A DNA stretch of 64,000 nucleotides from Cryptomeria japonica (taxonomy: Eukaryota > Streptophyta > Pinopsida > Cupressales > Cupressaceae). Shown here one piece after another: positions 1 through 11,262 of the stretch. Location of the stretch: the NCBI RefSeq assembly GCF_030272615.1, contig NC_081406.1:183829770-183893769 (forward strand), written 5' to 3'. A model generated the notes under the pieces. It was not told the DNA's origin and ran no database searches. It was given only the letters and a program-made list of their open reading frames with translations. The translations under genes and the position numbers were made by a program. Within the stretch, counting starts at the first letter, position 1; each line of letters begins with the position of its first letter.

Positions 1-2207
1 AACTCCTAGCCTGGAACATATGGTACATTGAAGCAGCTTTAAATGTCTTACGATTATTGTAGGTTTAATTCATCACCACGACCTGCATCTTTCATTACTG
101 TATTGAGATTGAGAAATAAGTAATTTAAAAACAAACGTGTAAAGGACTTTAAAGATAATGGAAATTAGAAAAATCTTTTTAAAGTTTCTCTTGCACATCT
201 CTGCTAGGTTGATGAGAGTTTGCCATGTGACTAGAAAGATTTGTGCCTAGCAGAAGTATAGTTTTCTAGGTAGTTATCTTTTTGTAGTGGATTTTTCTTT
301 ATGATTTCTGTGCAGCTACAGATTGCCACTTAGGATTTATTTTATTTGTAGGGCTAATTTTTTAAATGAAAGGAAATCTCTCTTTTATCTCTAAATAATA
401 TTTATATATATTTTAATTAAGTCTATTGAAAAACTCAATGCAAAAAAAAGATTCCCGTTTCTTGGAATTGTGTATTGCTTGAGGTCTTTGTTATGTTCTT
501 ATCTTCTCACTATAAGAGTAAATGAAAATACTCTCAAGGATATCTTTGTTGTGTTATTACCATAATAGACAACAATTGTCTCATTGTGTTCTCATCTCTA
601 AGATTTAGAGTTGTTTGCCATCTCATTCTTAGGAGTTGAAGCTCAAGTGACAAAAAGGAGTTCCAAACCCAGGCCGATCTTTTCCATCTCAGAAGAAGAG
701 CATTTCTTTTTCTTATGGAAATTTCTCTAAGCCTTCCAGCTCATACTAAAGAATGGAAGTTCTTTACTGAGTGTCTCTACCAAGGGTTTGCCTTATCTGA
801 CATCGGTTAGTCGAGATATAGTTTTTATCATAAACACAGCAGACATCCTACAGAGGGATGTTGTGCACTAAAATAAAGGACAAGGTTCTTCTAATCAAAT
901 AAAAGTCACATCATTGGATATTGAGTGATTCAGGAATTGAATTCCAGGGTTTCTAGGCCTCATCTGAACCTCATCCTCATGGACACTCATTATATTGCTA
1001 ATAACAGAAAAGCTTTGTCCACTCATAACTGTTAAATCAAAGACAAATTGGTCAAGCTTATCCTTATAATTACAGTCATATGAATATGATCCCGGAATTG
1101 ATGAATGATCTTCAGTTGCCAACTACAATGAACACCAGAGTTACTGAATTTGGGGTTCAGTCTGAATTTTTTGGACCAGATGTATTTATCCAGTTTAGTT
1201 TGGATTTTCATTTTTCATTTGCTATAGAAAAATTTCCAACTTTTTGAAATTAATGGATTTTCCAGTTTTTGTGACCTCACAAATGAATTTAATTGTTTGA
1301 ACCTGATATCATTGTTTTTTGGGGTTGGAAGTGTTGTGAGAGTTTGTTGCTGTGTGTGAGTGGATATTTCACTCTTGTTTAGTGGAGCATATTCTTCCTC
1401 TTCATTGTAATAATTACCTATCGTGGATGTTGCTTTCTCATGTTTGGGATGAAGTGCTTAAAGTCTATCTAGTGTAAAGCCGCTAGTCTACAGATTGTTC
1501 GGGCATGCATTTTTTTGATTGTGGTAAGATTTTAAATTTGAAGAAAGAAGTAGAAGTGCCAGTTATTAAAAGGAGAATGGAACACCATTCCAGTGCAACA
1601 GTAAATGCTGATGGTATTCAAGGAAGTGGTTGAAACCAGGGAGCATTGGTGCTTGTAACAAGGCATTTGGGTCATGATCTGTGTTGAAAGGCTATCAAAT
1701 TTCCAGATATGTAAAGTGCAAATTCATTTGAAGGGTTTGGCAATGCATTTCACAAAATCTTGGAGTGCATGTCCACCGACCAACATAGTACTTGTGTAGC
1801 AATTATTTGAGTAGTGATTGGTATGTATTTTGCTTGATTTAGGAAATTTTCAATAGTTAAAGTTGAAAGATAGAATGATGAAGGGGTAAGATTGCATTAT
1901 ACAAAAGCATATCAAGATATATTGTGTAGAATATTTAATGAAGCTAAGATGAAACATTATCTTTGTATAAATGTATAAATAAGGATATTTGGAGCATTAA
2001 GGGTGTAATAGCAATTATAAGGACATTTTGTATACATTGATCACATTGTAAGGATGCATTATCGGTGGATAATGACATCCATGGAGAGTTTCCATTGAAG
2101 GGGATCGAATATGAAATAGGTGAACCTCTGCAGCAAAAGTTGAAAGCAACGACTAAATCAAGTGAACTATCGATGCAACTTCAGAATAAAGTTCCTATGT
2201 CAAGACT
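1..2207. other. No supported gene; AT-rich degraded DNA
   Basis: I see no coding region that I can assign here. A 75-codon stretch on the minus strand (895-1122) follows an acceptor-like TTGTAG and could be a fossil exon, but it matches no family I know. A plus-strand open stretch near 660-810 is also unassigned. The segment ends in a purine tract of a retrotransposon, so part of it may be decayed internal sequence of that element. Confidence 0.5.
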
Positions 2208-2500
2208 AAAGGGGGATGTTAGGAATTAGTGCATGACATAGATTAATATTTGTGTGAGATAATTAAATAATAGGTTATTGTAGTTGGCATAAGTTTTGTA
2301 CAGTCCATGTTGTATTTGCAAGAATGCTTTTGGAATGATACAAAAAATACACTTAGTTTATTCCAAAAGTATTCTTGAAAATAAATCAACAAGTTAATGT
2401 TGTTATTTATTAAATAGGAGTATGTAATTAATTTTGTGCTAGTTGTCAAGTGGTTTAGGTAGTTGGAAAGTTGAAAGGATTTATAAAGCCATTGAAATGT
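2208..2500 (+). mobile_element. Ty1/copia-type 3' end: polypurine tract and start of LTR
   Basis: AAAGGGGGA at 2208-2216 is a polypurine tract directly followed by TGTTAGGAATTAG at 2217, the usual arrangement at the start of a plant copia 3' LTR. A TATA-like ATTTATAAAG at 2479-2488 would fit the U3/R boundary. The LTR end and a target duplication are not clear, so the right boundary is nominal. No pol coding remains to its left. Confidence 0.4.
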
Positions 2501-2750
2501 AATAATTATGTGTTGAATATGACCAATTGATTAAGGTGTTTGAGCCTTTGGCTCTCTCATTTTCAATGGTTGATAGGTTTGCCATTACACCAAATTGTAG
2601 GTATTGGTAAACTTCCAAACCCAAGTTCATGGCCTTGAGTGGGTGCTTTGTCCTACATTCCTAGAGTGGTAGTTCATCCATTAGATTGATTCCTAGAGGT
2701 GTGGTGGTTAGTCCAAGACCCATCCCAATTGGGGAATCGAACTTGGTTTG

Positions 2751-2764
2751 AGGCTCTAATACCA
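2751..2764 (-). other. tRNA-Met-type primer binding site, minus strand
   Basis: Read on the minus strand this is TGGTATTAGAGCCT, close to the TGGTATCAGAGC primer binding site used by many plant LTR elements. The flanking bases also resemble the 3' end of initiator tRNA-Met. It points to a minus-strand element whose 5' LTR would lie to the right (2765 onward), opposite to the LTR start at 2217. No intact element is visible. Confidence 0.4.
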
Positions 2765-3291
2765 CTAAAAGGACATTTCATAGGATCGACAATGAAGGAA
2801 GAAGAATGGACTCATAAATGTGTGGCTATATAATATGATATTCCTTCATCATCACAATGTACAACAATGTACAAATATATATCACTAGAAAATAACTCCC
2901 AAAGCCTCCTAAGAGTAACTAATCACCCAATCATTTGATATCAAATTGGTTGTAAATAAATCAAACTTAGGAGACATAATGATAGGGGATATAAGAGGAA
3001 TAAGAAAAAAACCAAAATGTAAGTGTAAATACTAAATACCTATCATGGGTATGTTTGACTATTTTTTTTAGAGGGTTGGGTATGTTTTGGGTGCATTCAT
3101 ACAAATCATATAAAATCATAAATATATATGTATTTTAGCCTTTTTTTGGTTTACGTTAGGGATATATATACATCCCATGAGAGTCCACTTTAAGAATTAG
3201 ATGCAAAGTATATTAAAATCAGTAAACTGATTTTTATCCAGTATGTAGTCAAACATCAGCTACTCCACTACATGTCTATTCATTTGTTGTG
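2765..3291. other. AT-rich spacer, nothing identified
   Basis: No ORF, RNA gene or clear boundary seen. It may be the decayed LTR of the minus-strand element implied by the primer binding site at 2751-2764. The last five bases, TTGTG, would be the target duplication of the gypsy LTR that starts at 3292; its partner was not found. Confidence 0.4.
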
Positions 3292-3858
3292 TGTAATGTC
3301 CCCTTCCTAACCAATTCAATTTGGTGGACAGTTAGCCTATTAAGTGGGTTCCCATAGGCTAATGTGTTAGGTTTAGGGAACTCTGGAGACAATTTATCTA
3401 GTAGGATGGTAGTATCAAATGTTTAGTTGTGCTCCGACAATTATTATGAACATAATGCCCTTTTCTGGAGTGATTTTGTGTGAGTTCTCCAATACTTATT
3501 ATTTTTAGTAAGTCGGTTTTGGGAACCCACTGAGATAGCTGGCAGGGTTACCATTTTTATATATGTCGATGGGAGGAGTAGATATCAATATTTTGATATT
3601 TAATATAGTCTTATGATTGTTAAATTAAATAACGATGAATTATTATTTTATAAAGTTAAATTAAAGTTTTAACTTTATTGTTTTATAAATATTTTAACTA
3701 AACAACTATATGACATCAATATTGAAGTATAGTGTTAATTTTTAGTAAAGGAGCCTTTTGGAGACATGGATGCCGCTTTGGAGGGATAAGTGATTTTATT
3801 ATTTTAATTAAATATTTAAAAAAGGCAAAAGAGGAAGGGGTCGAACCTTTTGGAGAGG

Positions 3859-3867
3859 CTATAAAAG
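3859..3867 (+). promoter_or_regulatory. TATA box of the gypsy LTR
   Basis: CTATAAAAG lies about 570 bp into the LTR, where the U3/R boundary is expected. It is the best TATA match in this LTR and probably drove the element's transcript. Confidence 0.55.
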
Positions 3868-5484
3868 AAAGCTTTGGAGTTCATTTTGCTCATGCTGGAT
3901 TTGATATTTGATATTGTTCTTGTTCTTGGAGGAGACTATTCTTCTTAGGGTTTGTGAGGATGAAATCCCTTATAGACAACATTCTCCACATTGTTGAAAG
4001 ACACAATCTGGAGGATATCTAGGTGATTTCACACAAAGATTACAGTTGAGCTTCAATGGTGATTTTATATCTTCTTCTTCAGTTCTCAGAACTTTAGATT
4101 GTTAGAGACTTTTCTTGGTGGCTGATTGGTTTTCAAAGTTTATTGCATGTCTTTGGGTTTGATTTTTGCTAGCCGTACCTTCTAAGGCTAGCCGCACCAA
4201 TCAAGGAAGAATGTGTTTTCTGGAAGAGGAGGGCACTAGGGTTTGAAGCTGGTTTGATAAATTTTTGGGAGGCGTTTCGAGTGTTCTCAGTCATTTCTAT
4301 CCAATGCGCAACCCTGGGAGGGTTTCTTGAAGGTTGGTGTCCATTTCTACAGTGCTAGTTTGCACATTTTGTGAACAACTAAGTCATTTCATTGCTGCAT
4401 TTTGTGGGTATGTCTGAAATACATATGTAATGCTCTTTTATGAACTGGGTTGCTCATACTTCGGAGAAATAGAGAAATATTGTATATTCAGATTAGAAAT
4501 TGAGTGTGGAATTTTGAGATTTGTTACTTTCTGTATATTGTCAATTTTCTGAGTTATTTTTCTGCAAGCATTCCTATTATCTGCACTTTATTTATCGTTC
4601 AAAAACAATTGCAAACATGTTGATGTGTTTTTTATGCACATGCAAACACAGAATAAAATACCTAAAGGTACCTTATCCTCTCTTGAACAAAGTTCCCGAC
4701 TGCTAAAGATCTTGCCGAAGGATCAGTCGGAGTAACTCCAAGGTTCTGTTATGTAGGATCTCTACTCGTGGATAAGCTCTTTGTGGTATGATGTGATTTT
4801 GCTGGAATCACAAGGGGACTTACACTTGATGACTGAACGTCTGATTCGCTTTGAATATTACTGGAACACAGGATTTCACTAGTCTAGATTTTGAAAAAAA
4901 AGGAAAAGGATGAGGGCGAGGAAAGGATCTAATTCTGACACTAAGAATGTAGGAGCAATGAATAACCTTTGATGAAATTCTAACTAAGTCTTGTTTTGAC
5001 ATCCCAGGACCATCTCCACAAGGTTAGTGCGATCTTCGGAGGAAAACTTTATGATGTTCAGATCATCGCTACAGGCATAGACACCATCAAGTTGATGCAT
5101 ATCAGTGAAGAAGCGACATTTGAAGTTAAGCTTAAACTGAATGATTCCAGTTGACTACACAAGGCAAGAATGCAATCAACAAACTATTAGTAGTATGGAT
5201 ATACGAATTTCACCATCAATCAAACACATTTCTTCCACTCATCTAATAACATGAAATCAAATATGAGAAGTATAGAGACCATGCAAATTGTTGAATCGAC
5301 CCATAAATTTCACCATTTCTTCAATGAAGTTTTACAAGTCTTTTACAACATCTTGGCAACAATCTTTGCCTTCTCTTTCTATTCTACTTTAATAGCTATT
5401 CTATCAACTGACTATTCACTATTTCGAACTATTCACCTTCTAACTACTGACTAACTATTAGCCTTTACAAATGAGGAGCCAGGG

Positions 5485-5492
5485 CTTATATA
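5485..5492 (-). promoter_or_regulatory. TATA box of the solo LTR
   Basis: TATATAAG on the minus strand, within GAGAGCGCTATATAAGCCC, lies about 90 bp after the conserved TGTAACAAACCCTAATTA motif (minus strand, near 5579). The related element has CTATTTATA at the matching place (29374-29382). The shared position supports a true LTR promoter. Confidence 0.6.
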
Positions 5493-5582
5493 GCGCTCTC
5501 AATACAATTCAATGGCTCAGATCATTTGAGATCAATGGCCAAGATTTTACAATGAAAACCTTAATTAGGGTTTGTTACAACC

Positions 5583-6109
5583 AACTCAATTCTGGCCAAT
5601 GAAATAATTGCATTATTTGGACACATGTCTTCTTTGGAATATTCGACCAATGGATAACTGGGGTAGGTACATCGAAGTTTGTGCCATCCCCAATAAGTCA
5701 GGTACATTGAATCTGGACACGCTGAGGTGGACCAATCCGGCTGGAGGAGTGATGACTGGGATGCCACCTTGTCTGACACTTGCAACTTGGTATATATTCA
5801 ATTTGATGATGTTGAGAACCTAACTTTAGTTAACTCTTCTGAAACTTTCTGCTTCTTCAACGAACCCTTGCTTTGACCTCCTTTGTCTTTGATGTGCAGG
5901 ATGGATGGTGTACCTTTCCTTGAAATGTTGGACTGGAAGAGGTCGTCCTTGATGATGCTGGACCGGAGAAGGTCGTCTTTGATGATGCTGGACTGGAGAA
6001 GGTTGTCTTTGATGATGCTGGACTGGAGAAGGTCGTCCTTGTCTTGGCTTGGTCTTCTTTTAACTGCAAGACAAACCAAAAGATGATTAAGGACACATAA
6101 TAAATTCAT
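5583..6109 (-). pseudogene. Small ORFs in the variable middle of the solo LTR
   Basis: Two minus-strand open stretches (about 6109-5798 and 5785-5561) lie between the hairpin array and the conserved 3' block. In the related plus copy this position is taken by a 1,074-codon ORF. The predicted peptide contains a 10-residue repeat from the 30-bp DNA repeat, then a lysine/serine-rich stretch. An acceptor-like TTGCAG precedes it. I recognise no domain and see no similarity to the larger ORF. It could be a remnant of a different cargo or just chance open sequence. Confidence 0.25.
5931..6040. repeat. 30-bp tandem repeat, about 3.7 copies
   Basis: Units start at 5931, 5961, 5991 and 6021 and share the core GGTCGTC followed by TTGATGATGCTGGAC. 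The period of 30 keeps reading frames open, so both strands read through it. Units differ by only a few substitutions, which suggests recent expansion. Confidence 0.85.
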
Positions 6110-6202
6110 TTCAACATAACATTTTCTACCTTAAATTATCAACAAGAAGATGTTAAAATGAAGCTTGCTCAATATTCTCCCCAGGGACAGGCCCTATAAG
6201 AA

Positions 6203-8460
6203 TTTCGCCCTGGACCCTTTGGAAGGGTCAGGAGCGAATTTTGCATTCCTGGCTCAAATTGTTCTCACTTTGTAACCGTACTTGCTTAGATACATGCCCA
6301 AGGACGCCCTCATTCTCAACCAACACCAATCTTGATGCAAATTTGGGGCAAAAGAGGGGTTTTTGAGAATTTCGCTTTGGACCCTTTGGAAGGGTCAGTA
6401 GTGAAATTCATTCCTAGCTTGTCTTCTCTCACTCAATTCCACTCTTCTCACTTTGTCTCCCCTTGATTCCCTCATTTGGATCCATCCCTCAATTTTGACC
6501 ACATTTGCTTGATCCCCAGAAGGCCTGAAAGGGAAAATTCGCTCAAAATCAAGGCCAAGGACAAGACCTATCTAAGATTTTGCCCTGGACCCTTTGGAAG
6601 GGTCAGAAGCGAAATCCTTGTCCTAGCCTAAAATTCACATTCTTGGTGGTCAAAAATCATTCAAGGGCAATCCTAAGAGTTTTCCTCACCTTGGTCTAGG
6701 CATGGCTTGGCACAAATTTGAGAGGAATAGGTGGATTTTAGGATTTTCGCTCTGGACCCTTTGGAAGGGTCAGGAGCTATTTTCCTTTTCTAGCCCAAAA
6801 TCATCATTCTTTCAATCCCAATCTTCTTTGCAAGGTGAAATTTCATCTCTTTTTCGCCTAAGGAACAAGGTTTTAAGCCCTAGCAAGGTTGAAAATATAG
6901 GTTTGCAAGGAATTTCGCCCTGGACCCTTTGGAAGGGTCAGGAGCGAAATTTCCTTTCTTGGCCAAAACCCTCATTCTCCAACGCTTTCAAACATCCCCA
7001 AGGATTTCAATATGCCCATTCTCTCTTTCAACATGCCTTGGACATCAAAACTGGGTCAAACAAGGAACCCTTTGGAAGGGTCAGGAGTGAAAATCTCATT
7101 CTAGGCTTGATATTTCATCTTTTATTGCTTTCCATCATTTCTCAAGGCAAGAATATGTCTATCCCTCCCCCATCATGCCTTGGACACTAAGAACTTGGCC
7201 TAACAAGGAAGACAATGAGGTCTATGAAGATTTTTGCTCTGGACCCTTTGGAAGGGCCAGGAGCGAAAACTATGTTTTGAGCTTGATTTTTCATTTCTCC
7301 AACTCCAAACCACCTCAAGAGGAAAAGACATGCTATCTCACTTCCATCCACGCCATAAAAAACCAAGGACTTGACCACCTCCAAGGAAAAATAGGTGTTT
7401 CTAGGAATTTCGCTCTGGACCCTTTGGAAGGGTCAGGAGCGAAATTCACTATTTGGCTCAATATCCTTCACTTTTCAATGCTTTCAAACATTTCCAATTG
7501 CAAAAGATGTCCATCCTTCCTTTCAAGATGCCTTGCAAATCCAAAATTTGGCCAATCTAGGGAGGAAATGAGCCTTAGGAGGATTTTCGCTTTGGACCCT
7601 TTGGAAGGGTCAGGAGTGAAAATCTTAGTTTAGGCTTGATCACTCACTTTTCAAACTTCAAACCACCTCAAGAAGCAAACTTAGATCATTTTCCACCTAA
7701 GGAACAAGGATTGATGCCCAAATCAAGTAGCAAATGAGGTTTATAGTGAATTTCGCTCTGGACCCTTTGGAAGGGTCAGGAGCGAAAATCACTCTTAGGC
7801 TAAAATCTTGATCTTCAAAATCATCCAACTCCCTCTCAAGGCAAGAACATACCAATTCATCCCCCATCATGTCAACGCCTAGCCAAAACAAGGAAGGAAA
7901 CAAGAGATATAAGGATTTTCGCTCTGGACCCTTTGGAAGGGTCAGGAGCGAAAATCATGTTTTGAGCTTGATTCTTGACCTTTTCAACTCCAATCCTCTT
8001 TGGGAGGCAAACATAGATCCTTCCTCTTGCATTTCCACCGAGATCTTGACTTTAGCCAAGGGAAAAATGAGTGTTTTTAAGAATTTCGCTCTGGACCCTT
8101 TGGAAGGGTCAGGAGCAAAATTCATCTTTTGGGCTAGAATCCTTCATCTTTACTCACTCCCTAAGGCTAGAACATTCAAAAATACCTCCAAACGTGCCTT
8201 AGAAACTAGGAAATTAGTCTTGACAAGTGAGAATTTGAGGTTTATAAGGATTTTCGCTCTGGACCCTTTGGAAGGGTCAGGAGCGTAATTCCTAATCTTG
8301 GCCAAAATCCTTCACATTTTCACATCTCATCACCTCAAAACTAGAACGTTGGTCTAAACAAGGGAGAAAATGAGGTTTTCAAGAATTTCGCTCTGGAACC
8401 TCTGGAAGGGTTAGGAGCGAAATTCGCTTTGGACCCTTTGGAAGGGTCAGGAGCGAAATT
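6203..8460 (-). repeat. GC-rich hairpin array, about 15 units
   Basis: Each unit has an outer stem TTTCGCTC with GAGCGAAA, a 2-nt internal mismatch, an inner stem GACCCTT with AAGGGTC, and a 3-nt loop. Units lie near 6203, 6368, 6577, 6743, 6911, 7066, 7230, 7405, 7582, 7749, 7914, 8082, 8249, 8383 and 8423, so most intervals are about 165-175 bp. The sequence between hairpins is AT-rich and much less conserved. Plus-strand ORFs of 139-162 codons running through the array are antisense to the element and repeat the same short peptide, so I do not call them genes. Confidence 0.9.
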
Positions 8461-8491
8461 TGACATTTTGGTCTCTCCGTTAGGATCATTT

Positions 8492-8544
8492 TATGGAATA
8501 TAACATTTAAGTATAAGAAAGAATACTTTAAGTTATATTCCATA
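8492..8544. repeat. 22-bp inverted repeat (AT hairpin)
   Basis: TATGGAATATAAC starts the left arm and GTTATATTCCATA ends the right arm, with a loop of under 10 bp. One arm has a single-base insertion. It lies next to the GC hairpin array in the U3 start of the solo LTR and could form a stem-loop if transcribed. Confidence 0.7.
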
Positions 8545-9074
8545 TATGCTATCAGGATGTTTGAGAGTGGTTTCGGACCTCCAGGAGTTATATTGCAAAA
8601 TCTAGTTTTTGGAGGATTCTTCAGTTTTCCAGACTTAGTCAAATTTTAGGATCAGGACATTCCAGACTTAGCCAAATTTCAGGGCATTTGAAGATCAGAA
8701 TGACATTCCAGACTTCATCACTCACCAACTCGACCTAACTAAGACCTTCAAGAATGATACTCACTCACCAAGCAAGACACAATTAGCAACAAGATCAAAA
8801 CTAGGCCCTAAGGAAGACTTTCAAAGAAACCCTAATCCTGGGGCCCCAAAGACTCAACCTAGCTCAAGCAGAGCCTGCTATCCTAGTGATCCCCTTGGCG
8901 ACACTCGAAAAGCAAAGGCTAACAGACAAAACTCTAAAACTTAGAAAGCAAAACCCCACAAAGCGAAAAAAGTAGGGGTCCCCATTTGCAATGGGGCGAT
9001 GTGTGAATACGTCACAACAAAACACAAACCAAAAATAAAAAAAACTCAAGGCAAACCAGGGCAGCATATTACAG

Positions 9075-9088
9075 TGGTATCCGAGCAG
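9075..9088 (+). other. Primer binding site (tRNA-Met type)
   Basis: TGGTATCCGAGCAG lies one base after the LTR end at 9073 and resembles the plant consensus TGGTATCAGAGC. It fixes the end of the gypsy LTR and the start of its internal region. Confidence 0.7.
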
Positions 9089-9241
9089 TGTATCCTGCCA
9101 TCTTGGAGGGTACAATATGGTAGAGCAGTGATGTCAGGTTGGGAACAATCACCTTTTCCACTACATCATCGCAGGAACAGGCCTGCCCCAATTTTGTTTC
9201 TAGAAAAACAAAGGGAAGTAGAGAGCCAAAGCACAAAAAAT

Positions 9242-11171
9242 ATGGGTGATAGGAATGTAGGAGATCCAGGAGGAGAGATTTCTGAATTTGTTGGATGCCT
9301 TAGTCAGAGGGAAACAAGCTATAGAGTAGAGAGCACAACAACAAAATCAGCGGTCAAAACGTTCAACTGAATTAATGGCTCAACAAATGGGAGTGAATAT
9401 TGGTGCCAACAATGCTACTGATTAAAATGAATATTGGTGCCAACAAATGGGAGTGAATATTGGTGCCAACAATTTTGAATCACTGGTAATCTTGGCAGTC
9501 AAAATGATTTTGGGCCAGGGTCATTTGGACAAAAACGAATATCCAAGGGATAATTCTCATATTTCCTCAAGATTTGTGGCATCGTTGCTTGACAATCATG
9601 TCTCGAAGGCAGAGGTGAAGGCAATGGCCTCTCATTTGTTTGAAGAAGTATTGGTTAGTTTGGAAATAATTCTGAAATATGCCCTTCATGAAATTGGTTT
9701 GCCACAGCTTGGGGATTTGGCTCTTCTCTTAGAGTCGGGAGAAACTATCAGTTTCTATCCTTTCCTTCTTAACCTTAAAGCCCCTGCTCTCATGAAGCGT
9801 AGGGCCGTTGCAGCAATGGCAATCAAGTACCTCAAATGGAAGTTCCAGTCAGATGACCCTGAAAATCAAGACAAGGAGGAGGAATTTAGATACTTTTCCA
9901 TCATAAATGGCTTCCTCAAAATAAAAGAAGAGCACGACTCTCCGCCTTCAACTGGAGATGAACAAGATGAACCACAAGGGATCCATGGTTGAGGTTGGCT
10001 TGGTACTCGAGGAAGAGGAAGGGGTTGGTCACGAGGTCATGGACGTGGTCTGAGAAGAGGTCAGCTTTGCTCCGTTCCTGGCTCTCTTGCCTAGGGATGG
10101 AGTCGGAGAAATGAAGTTAAAATTTTTTAAATTTTCTATACTGTTTTGATATACTCGTTTTAGTTCTTAATATGATTGTATGAAATAATGTGAAGTTGTC
10201 AAGACAGTAGACTTGCTAGAAAGTTTTGGTTCAATGATTCTAAGGATTGCTTCTAGGTTGAACATATACTTTTGAATTATCTAATGTTAAGAAATACTGT
10301 TAATTCCAGATTGAAATTCTGCTATTTCTTTTGTAATTTTGTTAATTTTCTATATAATATCAAATCTCTGGCTATGCCGTTTATTGACCGAAAAAACAAT
10401 GCTACTGATCCAATTAATGTCAATAATGTTAATATGGGAGGCAACAATGGATCCAATAATGGAGAGAACTCAGTTCATGGTGGAAAGTCAAATCGGCAAA
10501 CAAGAACCATCCATTTGAGGCCTCTTATGCCTACCTTTCCACCGAGGGCATGAGCATAGGTTCATAAGGAGCCTTAGATAATGGATTTGCAAGATTAATT
10601 CAGATGTGATTGGAATGGTGGAGGTCCTAAGTTCTAGGTTGGTATTTCATTGAGGGACTATATTGATGTCAGGATGAAGTATAGACCCCACAATGGTGGT
10701 AGAATGCATAATTATGATTTGCAGAAGAAAGTGGGGAAGTTAACTCTTTCTTATTACATCGGCACAAGAAAGACTATGTCTTGAGCGTGGGTTCAAAAGG
10801 TAGATACCTATTTTCAGCTCAACCCTATGGTAGAGGAAGAGGCCATTTAAGTATGTGGCAATACGTCTTGATGGTATTGCACATGCGTGGTGGCATATGA
10901 GATGATCACCATGAGACTTGATCAGATCACCTCCTATGTTGAGTTCATGGAGAGATTAATAGAGAGGTTTGACAAGAAAGACCCTGAGTTACATTTTAAA
11001 GAATTGCCTTACAAAATTCTGTTGGTCGAGTTCCAAATATGTCCCAATGAAAGAATGTATCAGATAAATTTTCTTTCTGTGCAGAATTTGGCCAGGCTTT
11101 ATATCAAAATTTAAGGAATTCTCCAACAGACTCGAGCCAACAAAAGGAGTTGCATGAGTGTTATTGGGTAA
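9242..11171 (+). pseudogene. Ty3/gypsy gag, broken
   Basis: An ATG at 9242 opens a short gag N-terminus that loses frame near 9368. A 972-bp insertion follows (9423-10394), after which an Asn/Gly-rich gag linker resumes. From about 10690 the frames read like a retrotransposon gag capsid: a KLTLSYY-like stretch, a WVQKVDTYF helix, a WW motif and FMERLIERFDKKDPE near 10950-10990, all familiar from plant gypsy capsids. Several stops and frame changes interrupt it. A hAT transposon splits it at 11172, and the frame can be followed for a few residues after 15338. Protease and RT were not found downstream, so this is a dead fragment. Confidence 0.65.
9423..10394 (+). mobile_element. Retrocopy-like insertion of an unknown transcript
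   Basis: The insert is flanked by a perfect 15-bp direct repeat, AACAATGCTACTGAT, at 9408-9422 and 10395-10409. Removing insert and one repeat restores a continuous gag reading. It ends in a short A run (10391-10394), and its 5' end carries a partly duplicated piece of the adjoining gag. It holds an intronless open stretch (about 9447-9992) followed by an Arg/Gly-rich tail after one stop, then about 300 bp of AT-rich 3' UTR-like sequence. These are marks of LINE-type target-primed insertion of an mRNA with a 5' rearrangement. The peptide is helix-rich with an acidic end; I do not recognise its family. Confidence 0.6.
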
Positions 11172-11191
11172 CTTTAGATCAAAGTTCCCAG

Positions 11192-11262
11192 ACTCGGACT
11201 CGGCTCTGGCTCGGCAAGGCTGACTCGACTCGTGACTCGGCTCGGACTCGGCAATGACTCGG
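11192..11262. repeat. Subterminal GACTCGG motif cluster, hAT-1 left end
   Basis: Within about 70 bp of the left terminus, GACTCG, GGCTCGG and close variants occur about nine times. Such clusters are typical transposase-binding regions of hAT elements. The right end (15165-15329) has a matching GC-rich cluster of GACTCGC, CGAGTCA and GTGACCCG motifs. Confidence 0.7.

Larger units (their letters stand above)
4618..9018 (-). mobile_element. Solo LTR (4.4 kb) of the hairpin-array LTR family
   Basis: On the minus strand the unit starts TGTTGTGACG at 9018 and ends CAACA at 4618. The 5 bp on each side are identical (AAACA at 4613-4617 and 9019-9023), so this is a complete insertion. No primer binding site, gag or pol lies inside, which fits a solo LTR left by LTR-LTR recombination. 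In element order it holds a U3 start with a CACACATCGCCCC motif, an array of about 15 GC hairpins (8460 down to 6203), a short ORF with 30-bp repeats, and a terminal block of about 962 bp (5579 down to 4618). Both ends match the element at 23102-30649, which fixes the family boundaries. Confidence 0.85.
3292..9073 (+). mobile_element. Gypsy-type LTR interrupted by a nested solo LTR
   Basis: The LTR starts TGTAATGTCCCC and ends GCATATTACA at 9073; the termini TGTAAT and ATTACA are inverted copies. It is directly followed by a primer binding site. A second element (4618-9018) with its own 5-bp target duplication sits inside, so the LTR itself is about 1.38 kb. It has a TATA box at 3859-3867 and a 12-bp inverted repeat, AGTGGGTTCCCA at 3343-3354 and its complement at 3520-3531. 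Internal sequence runs right from 9074 through a decayed gag. No 3' LTR copy was found, so the element is truncated or disrupted. Confidence 0.75.

Noticed and set aside
2720-2764. Possible tRNA-Met gene on the minus strand
   Set aside because: Only the 3' end of a tRNA is matched; no D or anticodon arm follows. It is a retrotransposon primer binding site.
6702-8288. Plus-strand ORFs of 139-162 codons across the hairpin array
   Set aside because: They are antisense to the LTR, repeat a short DPLEGSG-type peptide from the hairpin DNA, and follow no start or splice logic. They reflect the repeat, not a gene.
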